NCBI RefSeq assembly: GCF_933775445.1
Contig: NC_065876.1
Span: forward strand, 26,412,001-26,476,000
Length of the DNA: 64,000 bases
Reading direction: 5' to 3'
Source: Argentina anserina
Lineage: Eukaryota > Streptophyta > Magnoliopsida > Rosales > Rosaceae
Shown here: positions 48,343-60,242 of the stretch, in pieces
How the letters are laid out: each line of letters begins with the position of its first letter
Numbering within the stretch: position 1 is the first letter of the stretch
Program-made: the position numbers and the translations under genes
The notes under the pieces: model-generated
The model's database searches: none
What the model saw: the letters and a program-made list of their open reading frames with translations, nothing else
What the model was told of the DNA's origin: nothing

Positions 48343-51300
48343 ATGGATAGGGAAGAGAAAGAAGATGGAGTAGTTCTGGTTCTTGATCGACCTTTATTAG
48401 CAGAACCATCAACCGGAAACAGTCCACCTGCATATGTACAAGGCAAAAGCCTAGCGTCAAGAGTTTGGATAGAAACCAAGAAACTATGGCGCATCGTGGG
48501 ACCCGCTATCGTCGCGCGGATTGCTAGTTTCTCCATGAACGTTATTACACAGGCCTTCGCCGGACACCTCGGTGACAATGAGCTCGCTGCAATCTCGATC
48601 GTCAACAATGTCATCATCGGCTTATCATTTGGTCTCCTGGTACGTTCCTCTCCGACATCTGATAGTCACTAGTAGTATGATAATTGTTCACTAGCCACTA
48701 GCAATGGTCTAAATATCGTTTTTGGTATCGTATCGGTCGAGAGGTAAAACGATATATCGGGGGATATATCGGTTTTATCGGGGATATATCGGTTTTATCG
48801 GATTTGCTTATTTTCAATAAAATTTATAAAATTATACTTCAATATATATCAAATAAACTAAAAAAACAGTACTAAATAAACTAAAGAAAATAAATACTTG
48901 ATTTAATGACAATTAAAGTACACGAACGACATCTAATAATAAAAATAGGCATTTAAGAATGATTATTTAGACTTGAAATTCATCATATATATTTAATATA
49001 TATATAAAGTAAAAATATATATGAAAAAATGAAAAAAAAATTCAAACAAAAAAGAGGAAATAAATATTAAAAAATTAAACAAAAATTGAGAAAATAATAA
49101 AAAAATCAAAGTTTGACCGATATTTGACCGATATATCGGAATTTGACCGATATATCGGGGTTTGACCGATATTTGACCGTTGACCGATATAGTCAACCGA
49201 TATGGCGATATCGTATCGTTTTCTAAATATCGCCGATATATCGCCGATATATCGGCCTATATATCCGATATTTAGAACACTGGCCACTAGGGAATAGCCA
49301 AATAGGTATATATTGTATGTTGCTTGTGTTTCTGACTTGTTGAATTTTGGTGTTTGAAAAGTTGGGAATGGCTAGTGCGCTGGAAACTCTATGTGGGCAA
49401 GCTTTTGGGGCCAAAAGGTACCCAATGCTTGGGATTTATCTCCAGAGATCATGGATCGTGTTGTTCATCTGCTGCATTCTTCTATCGCCCATTTATGTTT
49501 TCGCTTCTCCGATTCTGAAACTACTGGGGCAGACAGATGAAGTTTCAGAGCTTTCAGGGGTGGTGTCTCTTTGGGTTTTGCCATTGCATTTCAGCTATGC
49601 ATTTTTTTTCCCATTGCAAAGGTTCGTGCAGAGCCAGCTCAAGAACTTTGTGACTTTGTGGATGTCCTTGGTGGTTCTGGTGATTCATACCCTGATAAGC
49701 TGGATTTTTGTGTATGTTTTGGATTTTGGAATTGTGGGTGCTGCTGTGACTCTAGGTATTTCATGGTGGCTCTTGGTTTTCATGCTACTTGTGTATGTGA
49801 CATGTGGCTGGTGTCCACTGAGTTGGCATGGTCTGTCTATGGAGGCCTTTTCTGGGCTCTGGGAATTTGTCAAATTATCTACTTCTTCTGGCGTCATGCT
49901 CTGGTATTATTTCATCTTTCCCTTTGGATTTTTTTCCTTCAGCTTTCTTTTCTGCACAAAAATGGGTTAGGATGTTTAGGACAATTTTGGTACACAAGAA
50001 AATAATTCTTAAAGCGGGCAATTTTACAAGAATGTATCAGTTGTTTCCAAGAGAACATAGCCTTTTAAATCACAAACGTTCAGGTGGTATGGTTGGTGCC
50101 TTAATTAGACTAGCTTCACTTTTAAATCACAAATTTTCTTGATAGAAATACCTCTCCTTCCAGATTAAGAAAACTCCTAGCAGCCTACCTTGGTTTATTG
50201 CGGCAGCCTTTCGCCGGTGTTGACTTGAGGATACTGGGGGTAGAGGAGGTGAAGCAAGTCATTTAGCTTCATAAACCCCTCTTGCTCAGGAGAAAGCGGT
50301 CTCCTTAACTTGGTTCCTCTGTACTGGTAGCCAGAAGAAAAGGCATAGCCATCGTAAAGATGAGGGAAAAAAATTCATTTCATATCTGTGCCTTCAAATT
50401 CGGACTAATGCATTAATGATTGTTTTCATCAATCTACGCAGCTTGGAATTCTGGTATTACAAAATATTGATAGTAATGACTGGATACTTACCAGACTCGA
50501 CTCTTGCTGTTGATGCCTTATCAATTTGGTATGAACTCTCTGGTTTATCGACATTAATTCCTCTATATATCATTATATGTATTGGACAACTCTTATTTTG
50601 ATCACTCTAGTTTTACCACATTAACCCAAATGCGTTGCTTGTTCCTTTCTTATTTCTTGGAGTCACATATTGCAGCATGACTGTAAATGGGTGGGAGTTC
50701 ATGATTCATTTAGGTTTCTTGGCCGGAGTCGGGTACTACTTTTGGCCTCTTTTCACTTTGTTAATTATTTGTAAAATCGGAAAGGTAATGAACTTGAGTG
50801 TAGAAAATTTCTGATCTCGCAGAGTAAGGGTGGCAAATGAGCTCGGAGCTGGAAATGGTCAGGCAGCAAAGTTTGCAACCAAGGTAGCAGTGGCCGAATC
50901 GAGCTTCATCTCCCTTTTCTTCTGTGTGCTCATTATCGCCCTACATGACAAGTTTGGATACATCTTCACATCAAGCACCGATGTCCTCCTAGCAGTTGAT
51001 CACTTGTCTTACCTCTTGGCTATTACCATTATTCTTAACGGGATTCAACCCGTTTTGTCAGGTTATTTTTTTTTTTTACCTCAGAATTACATATATCATA
51101 GTTTTCGGCATGTTTATTGTTTGCACCTGGGATAAGTGGGTATCAGAATGGCAGGGTGTGAATTTTATCAGAATAGCATTATGACGGACGATTACGATCA
51201 ACGGTTGATAACCGTTCATGCAACGACGATGACAAGCAAACTAACCTATAATATAACATATGTGATCTCAACTAATCTTGTGATTTCTCTTCTGAAAGAA

Positions 51301-51897
51301 TTGTTTTTCATTTTGCAGGCGTAGCTATAGGTTCAGGATGGCAAGCGTGGGTGGCATACGTAAATCTTTTTTGCTACTACATTGTTGGGCTTCCACTGGG
51401 AATAGTATTGGGATGGGTTGCTGACTATGGGGTTTTGGTACAGTTTTTCTCTTTGATCCGTCTCCGGCAAATTTCCTGATCATACACTTCAATTATGATC
51501 TAGTACCGGCTAACTTATGCAAAATGATCTAAAACAGGGTATGTGGGCTGGGATGATTCTTGGTGGTACTCTTGTACAAACTGTGATTTTGGCTATCATT
51601 GCAACACGACGCGATTGGGAAAATGAGGTACAATCTTTTTAATAGTAACTGTTAGTCATCAAATCTGTTAACCGACTGATGTCAATTAACATGCGAGTTT
51701 GAGAAACTTAATGAGCTAAATTTTTAATAATCAAACACAATAATTTGAACAATGAACTTTGTTCAGCATATATGGTTTGAGAATGTTGCTTGTTTATCAG
51801 ATAATTTCTGGTTAACTCAAATTTGCAGGCACTGGCTGCTGGCCGGCGGGTAAAGAAGTGGTCGACACAAGATAATCAAGCTGAGGGACAGCAATAA
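48343..51897 (+). CDS. MATE efflux transporter (DTX/DETOXIFICATION), 499 aa, third intact copy
   Basis: Eight exons: 48343-48639, 49362-49903, 50442-50528, 50676-50732, 50823-51061, 51319-51437, 51538-51627, 51829-51897, totalling 1500 nt; all introns GT-AG. I chose the ATG at 48343 (CCATGG context) rather than the in-frame one at 48292, because it aligns with the MDREE start of the 40.6-kb copy and the earlier ATG lies upstream of the TATA-like box. Landmarks as in that copy: GHLGDNELAA, CGQAFGAK, NELGAGNGQAAKFATK, QPVLSG, GSGWQAWVAY. Differences include GVG for GTG at the exon 4/5 junction, LGISWW for LDISWW and a two-residue longer end (AEGQQ). Intron 1 carries a hAT-like MITE. Substrate unknown. 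Confidence 0.95.
48702..49282. mobile_element. hAT-like MITE (581 bp) in intron 1 of the 48.3-kb MATE gene
   Basis: Perfect 8-bp duplication GCCACTAG at 48694-48701 and 49283-49290. The ends CAATGGTCTAAATATCG and CGATATTTAGAACACTG are inverted. Interior clusters of GATATATCGG / TTGACCGATAT form many small palindromes around an A-rich core. It enlarges intron 1 from about 133 to 722 nt. Confidence 0.9.
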
Positions 51898-52308
51898 GCC
51901 AATATGCATCCCATTCAGCTGAAGGAAAATAACATATAGGAGCACAAAAGGTTCCTGAATATATTTTTGTAATATTTTGGTTATTATCTATACTCTTATA
52001 ACAAAACACTGTCAATTAAAACCCCTCTAAAAATACGTCAGTAACCCTAGACTATAGGTTAACTAAATTCAGTTTTTAGTATATGAAGTTTATAGTCGTA
52101 AAAGCCAAATTAATAAATAATAAATAAATTTGAATGAGAAATATATAATGAAGTTATTTTGCAGATCTAACTTCTCTCTACAATAACTGCACTTTACAGT
52201 TAATTTTCCAAAAAATAATTTTTCCACACACGTTTGTGTGCGGGTTGATGCTAGTGTTGTTTGAAAATTCAATCAACGGCCATTTGTTTTGCTAGGGAAG
52301 TGGTAAGG
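51898..52308. other. 3' flank of the 48.3-kb MATE gene
   Basis: The last part (52285-52317, CATTTGTTTTGCTAGGGAA and on) matches the 3' flank of the broken copy at about 60307-60345, so the duplicated unit extends at least 400 bases past the stop codon. Confidence 0.6.
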
Positions 52309-52317
52309 TTATTTGTT

Positions 52318-53543
52318 GGATTAAATACTTGTGACACCTTATATTTTAGGTGTAAAAACAGTTTTGTCCTTCTATTTTCAAATTTAATATGTATATTTTT
52401 TAAGTCTTATTTTTAGCAATTTTGTTCATTCCGTTAGTTGACCATCAAAAAATTTCGTTAAGCCATTAAAATGTATAGAATACCCCCAATTCAAATCATA
52501 TTTTTTTTTCTTTTCTTATGCATTTTTTATTCTCTTTTAAATTTAATTCATCATATGTACTATCAAATATATATGTAATTGTAATCAACAAAAATTATCA
52601 AATTAATTGTAAACATCTTATAATCAATTGTATAATGCCTAAAATGACCTGTGAGTGCCAGTATTCAAATCCAGTTAGAAACTTCCTTTATATTATGATG
52701 CTCTACAAACATATTTTGATTATTTTCTACAATGCTAAGACAAGAAAGACTTCTACTATCATAACCATACTTTGATGCAAAAATAGTTTCAAATTATTTA
52801 TTTCCAACTTGATGTTAAGAAATTGTCATTAATTCTCCTCTTACTGCACAAGCAAATTAACAAAATTTCCAACAATAGGCTTGGGTGCTCTGACCAAAGG
52901 AAGAAAAAAGGTTAAAAAATAATGTTTGGAACTAAATCTCTTGTCGTACGACAAAGATTAGACTATAATGGAAACATAGTGCAATTACTAATAATAAAGT
53001 TTTCAAGCAATGCATTCACTATCATTCGTTCTAAGTTTGAGTTTTGAAGCACACCTACGTGAGGAGAGCCATTCTATTTTTCTTGTTTTACATCTGCTCC
53101 AAGTTCTCACAAGCGTTCAACAAAATTACAGATAACTTGATAGGGAGCAAAATCGTCATTCTATTGTTTATAATTAATTTGATAATTTGTGTTGATTACA
53201 ATTATATATATTTGATAGCACATATGATAAATTAAATTTAAAAACAAGAAAAATCAAAAGAGAAAATAAAAAAAGGCATAAGAAAAGAAAGACAAAAAAA
53301 TCTGATTTGAATTGGGGGTATTCTAGACATTTTAACGGCTTAACGAAATTTTTTGACGGTCAACTAACGGAATAGAGAAAACTATTAAAAAATAAGAGTT
53401 AAAGGATATATATATTAAATTTGAAAGTAGAAAGACAAAACTGTTAAAAAATAAGAGTTAAAGGATATACGAATTAAATTTAAAAATCAAATGACAAAAC
53501 TGTTTTTACACATAAAATATGAGGTATCACAAGTATTTAATCC
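52318..53543. mobile_element. Mutator-like long-TIR element (1226 bp)
   Basis: Perfect 9-bp duplication TTATTTGTT at 52309-52317 and 53544-53552. The ends GGATTAAATACTTGTGA and TCACAAGTATTTAATCC begin inverted arms of about 300 bases (52318-52620 and 53160-53543). Nine-base duplications and long arms fit Mutator-type elements. The right arm has an internal direct repeat of about 63 bases (GTTAAAAAATAAGAGTTAAA twice, near 53384 and 53443). No transposase. Confidence 0.88.
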
Positions 53544-53552
53544 TTATTTGTT

Positions 53553-54172
53553 TTATGCAAAATTCATGAAATTAGACAATAATATGGATATGCAAGAGTT
53601 CTTATCTCCACAGCGTTTTTATTTAATTTTAATTTGCAGAGAAAAATCTCAATTTTCAATAATTATAGTCTAGGCTAGCATGTGCTCATCTAAACTATAT
53701 TATATATGGAGCAAATAAATTATGGAAAATTCGATGCTTGCATGTATGGTATGTTTTAGTATGATTCTTGATATAGCGCGAACTATAGAAGATTGAAGAG
53801 CAAATCTTCATATCAATAAAATCCAAATTATTAGAGATGTTTCTCTATATATCTTACAATTTTGTCGTATTTTGAATTCTAGTTTATCTAATATGACTTT
53901 CAACGCTTGGCAGAGCCATCTAACTACTGTGTTCCTACTTCCCACATCAATTTTGAGCTAGGAAGAAAAATGTAAGAAAAGATATTAGGACTGAATTAAT
54001 TTATTGATACATACACAAAAACTGTTCATATACAACAGGTTTCTTACCAGTTACCAGACAAGGCTATAACTACAACCGTCTAGGAATAAGTAATTAAAGG
54101 AAAATAATTCTATTTTTCCTATGCAGTCCTGTAGCTAATTGAATCCCAATTATAAATATACAAGTAATCTAA
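53553..54172. other. Spacer between two TIR elements
   Basis: About 620 bases of AT-rich sequence. No gene or repeat identified. Confidence 0.5.
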
Positions 54173-54180
54173 GTCATGAC

Positions 54181-54972
54181 TAGGCCTCATCACGGGCCGG
54201 GCGGACCAAGCCCTACCTTAAATTTTAGGGCTTAGGGTAGGACCGGATCAGGTTTTGACTAGGTCAACAAAAAATAGAGCCCGGTCGGGGCTTGGATTTC
54301 CAAACTATTACCCGTTTTAAAGACCCATTCATTTATGACTAAGATGACGGGTCGGGCCGGCCCTCCAAATAGGGCCAAAATGGGCAAAACATGGCTTTTT
54401 TTATTTAACAAAAATAAAAAAATTATGTTTAATTTTTTCTCAAAATTTACTTATATGGTTGCAAGTATAAGACAAGTCTTTTTTTACAAGTATATGATCA
54501 TATTATAACTACATATATGCCTTAGATTTAATTTAAATTATCTATAACTTTAAATCTAAGTGATTATATATGATATCTTATATCAAATTACTCAAAAATC
54601 ATTGTTGTTTTTCACAACAAATAGAAATATAAGACATAAATTTTACAAAATCAATTGCAAAAAAAGTGAGGTGTACGTATTGTACTTATATAAAATATAA
54701 AAACATACTTAAAAATAGAAAAAAAGTAAATTATTATTAGGACCTAAACGGGCCAAATAGGATGAGCTTCTAGGGCCGGGCCGGGCCGGGCTTAGCTCCA
54801 AAGGGATCAATAGGGTATGGCAGAAGGGTAGAACCAGGTTGCAATTTCTAAACCCTAACCCTATTTTATTTGAGGAAAGTTCGGGTCGGCCCGCCTTAAA
54901 AGAGGGCCGGACCGAGTTTTGGCCCTACCGGATAGGGCGGGCTCATGCTCATGGGCCGAATGATGACCCCTA
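54181..54972. mobile_element. hAT-like element (792 bp), GGGCCGGGC family
   Basis: The ends TAGGCCTCATCACGGGCC and GGCCGAATGATGACCCCTA are imperfect inverted repeats. Flanks GTCATGAC (54173-54180) and CTCACGAC (54973-54980) match at six of eight bases. GGGCCGGGC-type motifs cluster at both ends around an AT-rich core, the same design as the GGGACGGG family but a different sequence. Confidence 0.75.
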
Positions 54973-55342
54973 CTCACGACTCAAGGATCAAGAGAGGACG
55001 TCTTTAAACTCTAAAAGTGAGCTATAACATACTCTCAATTACAACTTTTTAAACTATATTTATTCAAAATATCACCATGTTTACCACAATGACAATAAAT
55101 TTGTTGTTAAATCAATAAATAGGGGTATCACATACTTTAAGGTACCTAAGAAAATTCCTGAAATATATACCAAATTGTATATTCAATCTTAATAAATGAA
55201 CCAAATTATCTGACGCTGAAGTTATATATGTATCATTTTGAAAAAAAAAATCTCGATGTAACATTTGATAGCGATACATAATACTTATTTGGACATTATG
55301 TTGTGAAGAATCTGTACGTTCTTCATTTGATACGTCTGCTTG

Positions 55343-55585
55343 CAAGCTTTTTCTCTTTGTATTGTTCTGAGGCCCTTGTGCCTATTTCAATGGATTCTCT
55401 TTCAACAAAAAAAAAGTGTTACTTCAAGCTTTTTCTCTCTGTATTGTTCTGAGGCCCTTGTGCCTCTTTCAATGGATTCTCTTTCAACAAAAAAAAAAGT
55501 TACTTCAAGCTTTTTCTCTCTGTATTGTTCTGAGGCCCTTGTGCCTCTTCCAATGGATTCTCTTTCAACAAAAAAAAAAGTGTTA
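55343..55585 (+). repeat. Three tandem copies of an 80-82-bp unit ending in poly-A
   Basis: Copies start at 55343, 55425 and 55505 with CAAGCTTTTTCTCT, contain CTGAGGCCCTTGTGCCT and end in TTTCAACAAAAAAAA. Copies 2 and 3 are nearly identical. Looks like the repeated 3' end of a LINE or SINE, or a replication-slippage array. Confidence 0.85.
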
Positions 55586-55619
55586 ATAGACTATGCTACA
55601 AGTGCCTCGTGTCAAAATT

Positions 55620-55918
55620 TGATAGCGGGTATGTAGGGAAGGGAATTGGAAAATAGGGACACAGGAATTGAAGCCGGTTATTGGCTCCAACAAAATTCAC
55701 GAAGTTAAACAATAGTCTGTTCTTAATGTTATCTGCAATTTGATGTTGGGAAAAGTCTCGATGATCATATAAAGAACATTGCTTGTATGAGACTATGAGT
55801 TCATCTACTACTATTATATGAATCGATCGAATAAACAATCTAGGTAACTACCACTCAACGTAAACCAATATTTTCCACATTTGAATCTTGTACGGTAGAT
55901 CTCCAAGTGTCTTCGGTA
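55620..55918. other. Duplicated 5' flank of the broken MATE copy
   Basis: Alignable with 47935-48250 before the 48.3-kb gene (shared ATTATATGAATC and CCACTCAACG-AAACCAATA blocks). Part of the tandem unit. Confidence 0.6.
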
Positions 55919-55927
55919 TATAACTTG

Positions 55928-56075
55928 GAATTAATTTACTATACATAAATGTATCATATACGTCTCACATCTGATGGTTAACAACGAATATTATTTTTCT
56001 GACCTCAATCACAAAACAATATGGACCGTCCGATACGAGATGTATAACATACATCAATGTATATTATAATTTTCC
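55928..56075. mobile_element. Small Mutator-type MITE (148 bp) in the promoter of the broken MATE copy
   Basis: 9-bp duplication TATAACTTG at 55919-55927 and 56076-56084. The two halves are inverted copies (TACTATACATAAATGTATCATATACGTC against the reverse of the right half, about 45 bases). The 48.3-kb paralogue has the uninterrupted site TATAACGTG-ATGGTGGCG near 48247. It lies about 95 bases before the start codon. Confidence 0.82.
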
Positions 56076-56886
56076 TATAACTTGAGAGTGGCGCTTCACA
56101 GCACGATGAGCTAGGTTGTTGTTAAGTATAATTGTATAAACTACCAGCTCCCATCTCCTTGGTAGCAGCCATGGATACGAAAGAAGGTGAAGTTCTGGTT
56201 CTGAACCAACCCTTATTAGCAGAAGCAGAACCATTAACCGAAAACAGTCCACCTGAAGACCAGCAAGGCAACAACTCAGCGTCAAGAATTTGGATAGAAA
56301 CAAAGAAACTATGGCGCGTCGTGGGGCATGCTATCGTCGCTCGGATTTCCAGCTTCTCCATGACCGTCATTACTCAGGCCTTCACCGGCCACCTAGGAAA
56401 CAATGAGCTCGCTGCATTCTCAATCGTTAACAATGACATCCTCAGCTTCTCGTTTTGTCTCCTAGTACATTTCTCCGAAACCTGATAGTATTTTTGTCAC
56501 TGGGACTGGTCTTTTAATTTTCTTGACGTCTTGAACTTAATTTTTTTTCCTCTTCCTGAAAAGTTGGGAATGGCAACCGCGCTAGAAACATTATGTGGGC
56601 AGGCTTTGGGGGGCAAGAGGTACCGATTGCTTGGAATTTATCTCCAGAGGTCTTGGATCGTGTTATTCATCAGGTGCATTCTGCTATCGCATATTTATGT
56701 CTTCGCTTCTCCATTATGAAACTACTAGGGAAGACAGATGAAATGTCAGAGCTTTCAGGGGTGGTGTCTCTTTGGGATTTGCCATTTCATTTCAACTAAT
56801 GTTTGCTTTCCATTGCAGAGGTTCTTGCAAAGCTAGCTCAAGAACTTTGTGACTTTGTGGATGTCATTGGTGGTTCTGGTGGTTCA

Positions 56887-57671
56887 TGTTAACACCACCC
56901 CCTGAATTGGGTGATCTCCGGCTTAATCTCCTCTTGCTCGAATTTTACATCTCCATCATATTAATCTCCGGATTCTCTTTGTCCTATTTGTCCTACGGAC
57001 ATAGTCAATAAACAAAGACTTTCATGATATATGCATTGATTATCTTCATAATGTTCTCCAGTTTTGTTCAAATGTCAATTTACCACATGATTATTCACCA
57101 AAATGAACTAAAACAAACGACATTACATTACATGAATATCGCCCTGGAAATTTTTATTCATACAACAATGTTTACGACATTACATGAAAGTCACAATTGT
57201 TCTATTATAACCCTAGCCGCACCAGCCGAGGATATTCCTACAATACAATAAATGAGAAACTAAATTGCCCGACTCTGGTATCATCACCCTTGGCAGTCGT
57301 TCGGATTCCTTTTTCCTTTGATCCACGCTCCTGTTGCCTACGGGAACGCAGGGTCGCTGGGTAGATTGGCCTTACTACCCCACTCTCACCAGGACAGATC
57401 TTGGGAGCCAAGTGGTGTATAAGAGATCCAACTTGGCATCCAGTATGGTGCACTCTGCTTTTGGAGGGTTGGGAGAAGCTATCATCCCTCCTACGCAGCC
57501 TACTCTCGAGATAGCTGGGCCAAGACGTCGACGGTCGCCGGCCATCTAGAGAATTTCAAGAAAGTCTAGCATGAGGATAGGTTTTTACGTCTATCTCATG
57601 CATGAGGATGAGTTTGTACGTCTGAACCATGCTACGAGAAACTCAATCCCTCGGATTTATCTCCCGTAACA
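56887..57671. mobile_element. Solo LTR (785 bp) in exon 2 of the MATE pseudogene
   Basis: Begins TGTTAACACC and ends CCCGTAACA, with TGTTA / TAACA tips. It is flanked by a perfect 5-bp duplication GTTCA at 56882-56886 and 57672-57676. No internal region or second LTR is present, so the rest was removed by LTR-LTR recombination. The surrounding exon reads on at both sides and aligns with the intact paralogues. The lack of homology to the other LTRs here marks a separate retrotransposon family. Confidence 0.9.
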
Positions 57672-59316
57672 GTTCATATCCTCATAAGCTGGATTTGTGT
57701 ATGTTTTGGATTTTAGAATTGTGGGTGCTGCTGTGACTTTGGATATTTCATGGTGGCTCTTGGTTTCCATGCAACTTGTGTATGTGACTTGTGGCTGGTG
57801 TCCGCTGAGTTGGCCTGGTCTGTCTATGGAGGCTTTTTCTGGGCTCTGGGAATTTGTCAAACTTTCTACTGCTTCTGGGGTTATGCTCTGGTATATTGCT
57901 TCTTTCCCTTCTTATTCATTTCAATTCTTTTTTCTTTAGCTTTCTTCTGCACAGTAATGGGTTAGGAATTAGGAATTTAGGATGTTTAGGGCAATTTCGT
58001 TTTGCTGGAGAAGGCGGTGTAGTTGACTTAAAACATCTGCACCGATAGGCAGAAGAAAAGGCATAGATAGCCTGTGCATCATAGTAAATATGAGAGAAGA
58101 TGATGGACCTAAATTTAGTACGTTTATAAGTTTATTCCATATCTGTTCCTTCAATTGGAAAACATGCATTACCTTAATAAGTTCCTTAACTAATGATTAG
58201 TTTCATCGTTCTACGCAGCTTGGAATTCTGGTACTACAGAATTTTGATAGTGATGACCGGATACTTACCAGACTCAACTCTTGCTGTTGATGCCTTATCA
58301 ATTTGGTATGAGACCTCTGGTTTGTTGACATTCCTCTATGTATCATTATATTTATTGGACAGCTGTTATTTCGATCACTTTAGCTTTACCACATTAACCC
58401 AAATGTGTTGCCTGTTTCCTTCTTATTTCTTGAATTCACATACTGCAGCATGACTGTAAATGGGTGGGAGTTCTCGATTCATTTAGGTTTTTGTGCCGGA
58501 ACCGGGTACCATATCTTTTGGCCTCTTTCACTTTGTAAATTCTTTTGTAGAATTGAAAAGGTAATGAACTTGAGTCTCGCAGAGTAAGGTTAGCAAATGA
58601 GCTTGGAGCTGGAAACGGTCACGCAGCAAAGTTTGCAACCAATGTTGCAGTGGCCGAATCGAGCTTCATCTCCCTTTTCTTCTGTGTGCTGATTATCGCC
58701 TTACATGACAAGTTTGGATACATCTTCACATCAAGCACGGATGTCCTCCTAGCAGTTGATCACTTGTCTTACCTCTTGGCCATCACCATTACTCTTAACG
58801 GGATTCCTCCTATCGAAAATTACATGTATCATAGTTTTCGGCATGTTTATTGTTTCACCTGGGTGGCAACTTAGTATCATAGTGGCAGGGGTGTAAGTCG
58901 TGTAACGTTTATCAGAATAAGATCTTTCATTGGGTTTAAGGGTATTTTTGTGTTATCTAAGAATAAGCAATCAAATGTTTTTTTTTTTCTAGAAGCAATC
59001 AAATGTTGGTTAACTAAAGTTTGGGAATGTGAGTCCCAACTGTATGTGGAGTCCATGTGCATAATGGTACTCAAAACGCAACTGGAGACTGAAAGCACCT
59101 AAAATGCAAATGGCTTATACTTTCATTTGACCAATGATGCATAACATTACGACGAACGATTACAATCAAGGGTTGACAACCGTTCATGCAACGACGATTA
59201 CTAGAAAAATAATCTAAGGGCGATGGGTTGGAAATAGTTAGCATTAAATTTTAGTTTTTTTTACCCTTAACAAGCTTAGATTGGAAATAGCGTAATATAT
59301 CATAGGTGATGTCAAC

Positions 59317-59743
59317 CAATGTTTTAAAAAACTCGTCACTAGACTCGCCTGAGACTGAAAAAGCTTAAAGCTACTTACATAACGCCTCTATTTTTCAGTC
59401 TGGATACCGAGGCTCGTCTTTTAAGCCTTATGTTACGTTTTTTACGCCTTTTACGCATTTTACTACGCCTTAAAAAATAATATTTTTAAGTATCTTTTTA
59501 TATTTATTTATATAATGTGTTTAGTTTGATGAAAACTATATAAAACGTTTGGATTATGAATTTCATTATATCTAAATGCAATAAATTGGTAAGTTCTTAT
59601 GTATATTTGTTCTTTTTGTATGTGTATAATTATATATTTACACATTTAACTACTAATTTTTTATAACATAAATCTTACGCCTTATGCGTCTCAAGTTCTA
59701 AAGCTCAAGACTCTAAAAAACGATTTCGCTTTTTAAAACATTG
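59317..59743. mobile_element. hAT-like MITE (427 bp) in intron 5 of the MATE pseudogene
   Basis: Perfect 8-bp duplication ATGTCAAC at 59309-59316 and 59744-59751, with perfect 14-base inverted tips CAATGTTTTAAAAA. Length and ends match the element at 8308-8730. Interior carries ACGCCTTTTACGC / GCCTTATGCG motifs. No coding capacity. Confidence 0.9.
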
Positions 59744-60242
59744 ATGTCAACTAATATGGTTATTTCTCTTTTAAAAGAGTTGTTTTTCATTTTGCAGGCG
59801 TAGTTATTGGCTCAGGATGGCAAGCGTGGGTGCCATATGTATATCTTATTCTGCTACTACATTGTTGGGCTTCCACTTGGAATAATACTGGGACGGGTTG
59901 CTGACTATGGGGTTTTGGTACGGTTATGCCTTTGATGTACCTCCTAAATCCTAAATAACCAAATTGTAGACTTCAATTAAATCTATTATAGGCTAAATTG
60001 TGCAAATTAATCTAAAACAGGGTATGTGGGCTGGGATGATCCTTGGTGGTACAAACTGTGATTTTGGCTATCATTGCAACACGACGCGATTGGGAAAATG
60101 AGGTACAATCTTTTTAATAAATTTTGCTCTTTGATAGAATGTCATCAAAAAATTTATGGTTGACCCAAATATCCAGGCATTGACTGTTGGCCGGCGGGTA
60201 AAGAAGTGGTCGACACAAGATAATCAAAAAGAGGGACAGTAA

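Larger units (their letters stand above)
56171..60242 (+). pseudogene. Full-length MATE (DTX) pseudogene, fourth copy of the recent array
   Basis: All eight exons are recognisable: 56171-56464, 56564-57890 (interrupted), 58219-58305, 58449-58505, 58583 to about 58805, 59798-59917, 60021-60102, 60177-60242. Lesions: a 1-base deletion near 56713 causing an early stop; a CAG-to-TAG nonsense at 56834-56836; an indel near 56800; a 785-bp solo LTR at 56887-57671; loss of the last bases of exon 5 with its donor site; a 1-base insertion in exon 6 (120 nt instead of 119); and an 8-base deletion in exon 7 (82 instead of 90). Closest to the 48.3-kb gene, ending KKWSTQDNQKEGQ. It cannot make a transporter; exon 1 alone could give a short product. 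Confidence 0.95.

Noticed and set aside
55340..55636. 98-residue frame with three similar segments
   Set aside because: Direct translation of the 81-bp tandem repeat; no other coding signal.
56132..56485. 117-residue frame as a functional small protein
   Set aside because: It is exon 1 of the broken MATE copy read into its intron; the rest of the gene is disabled.
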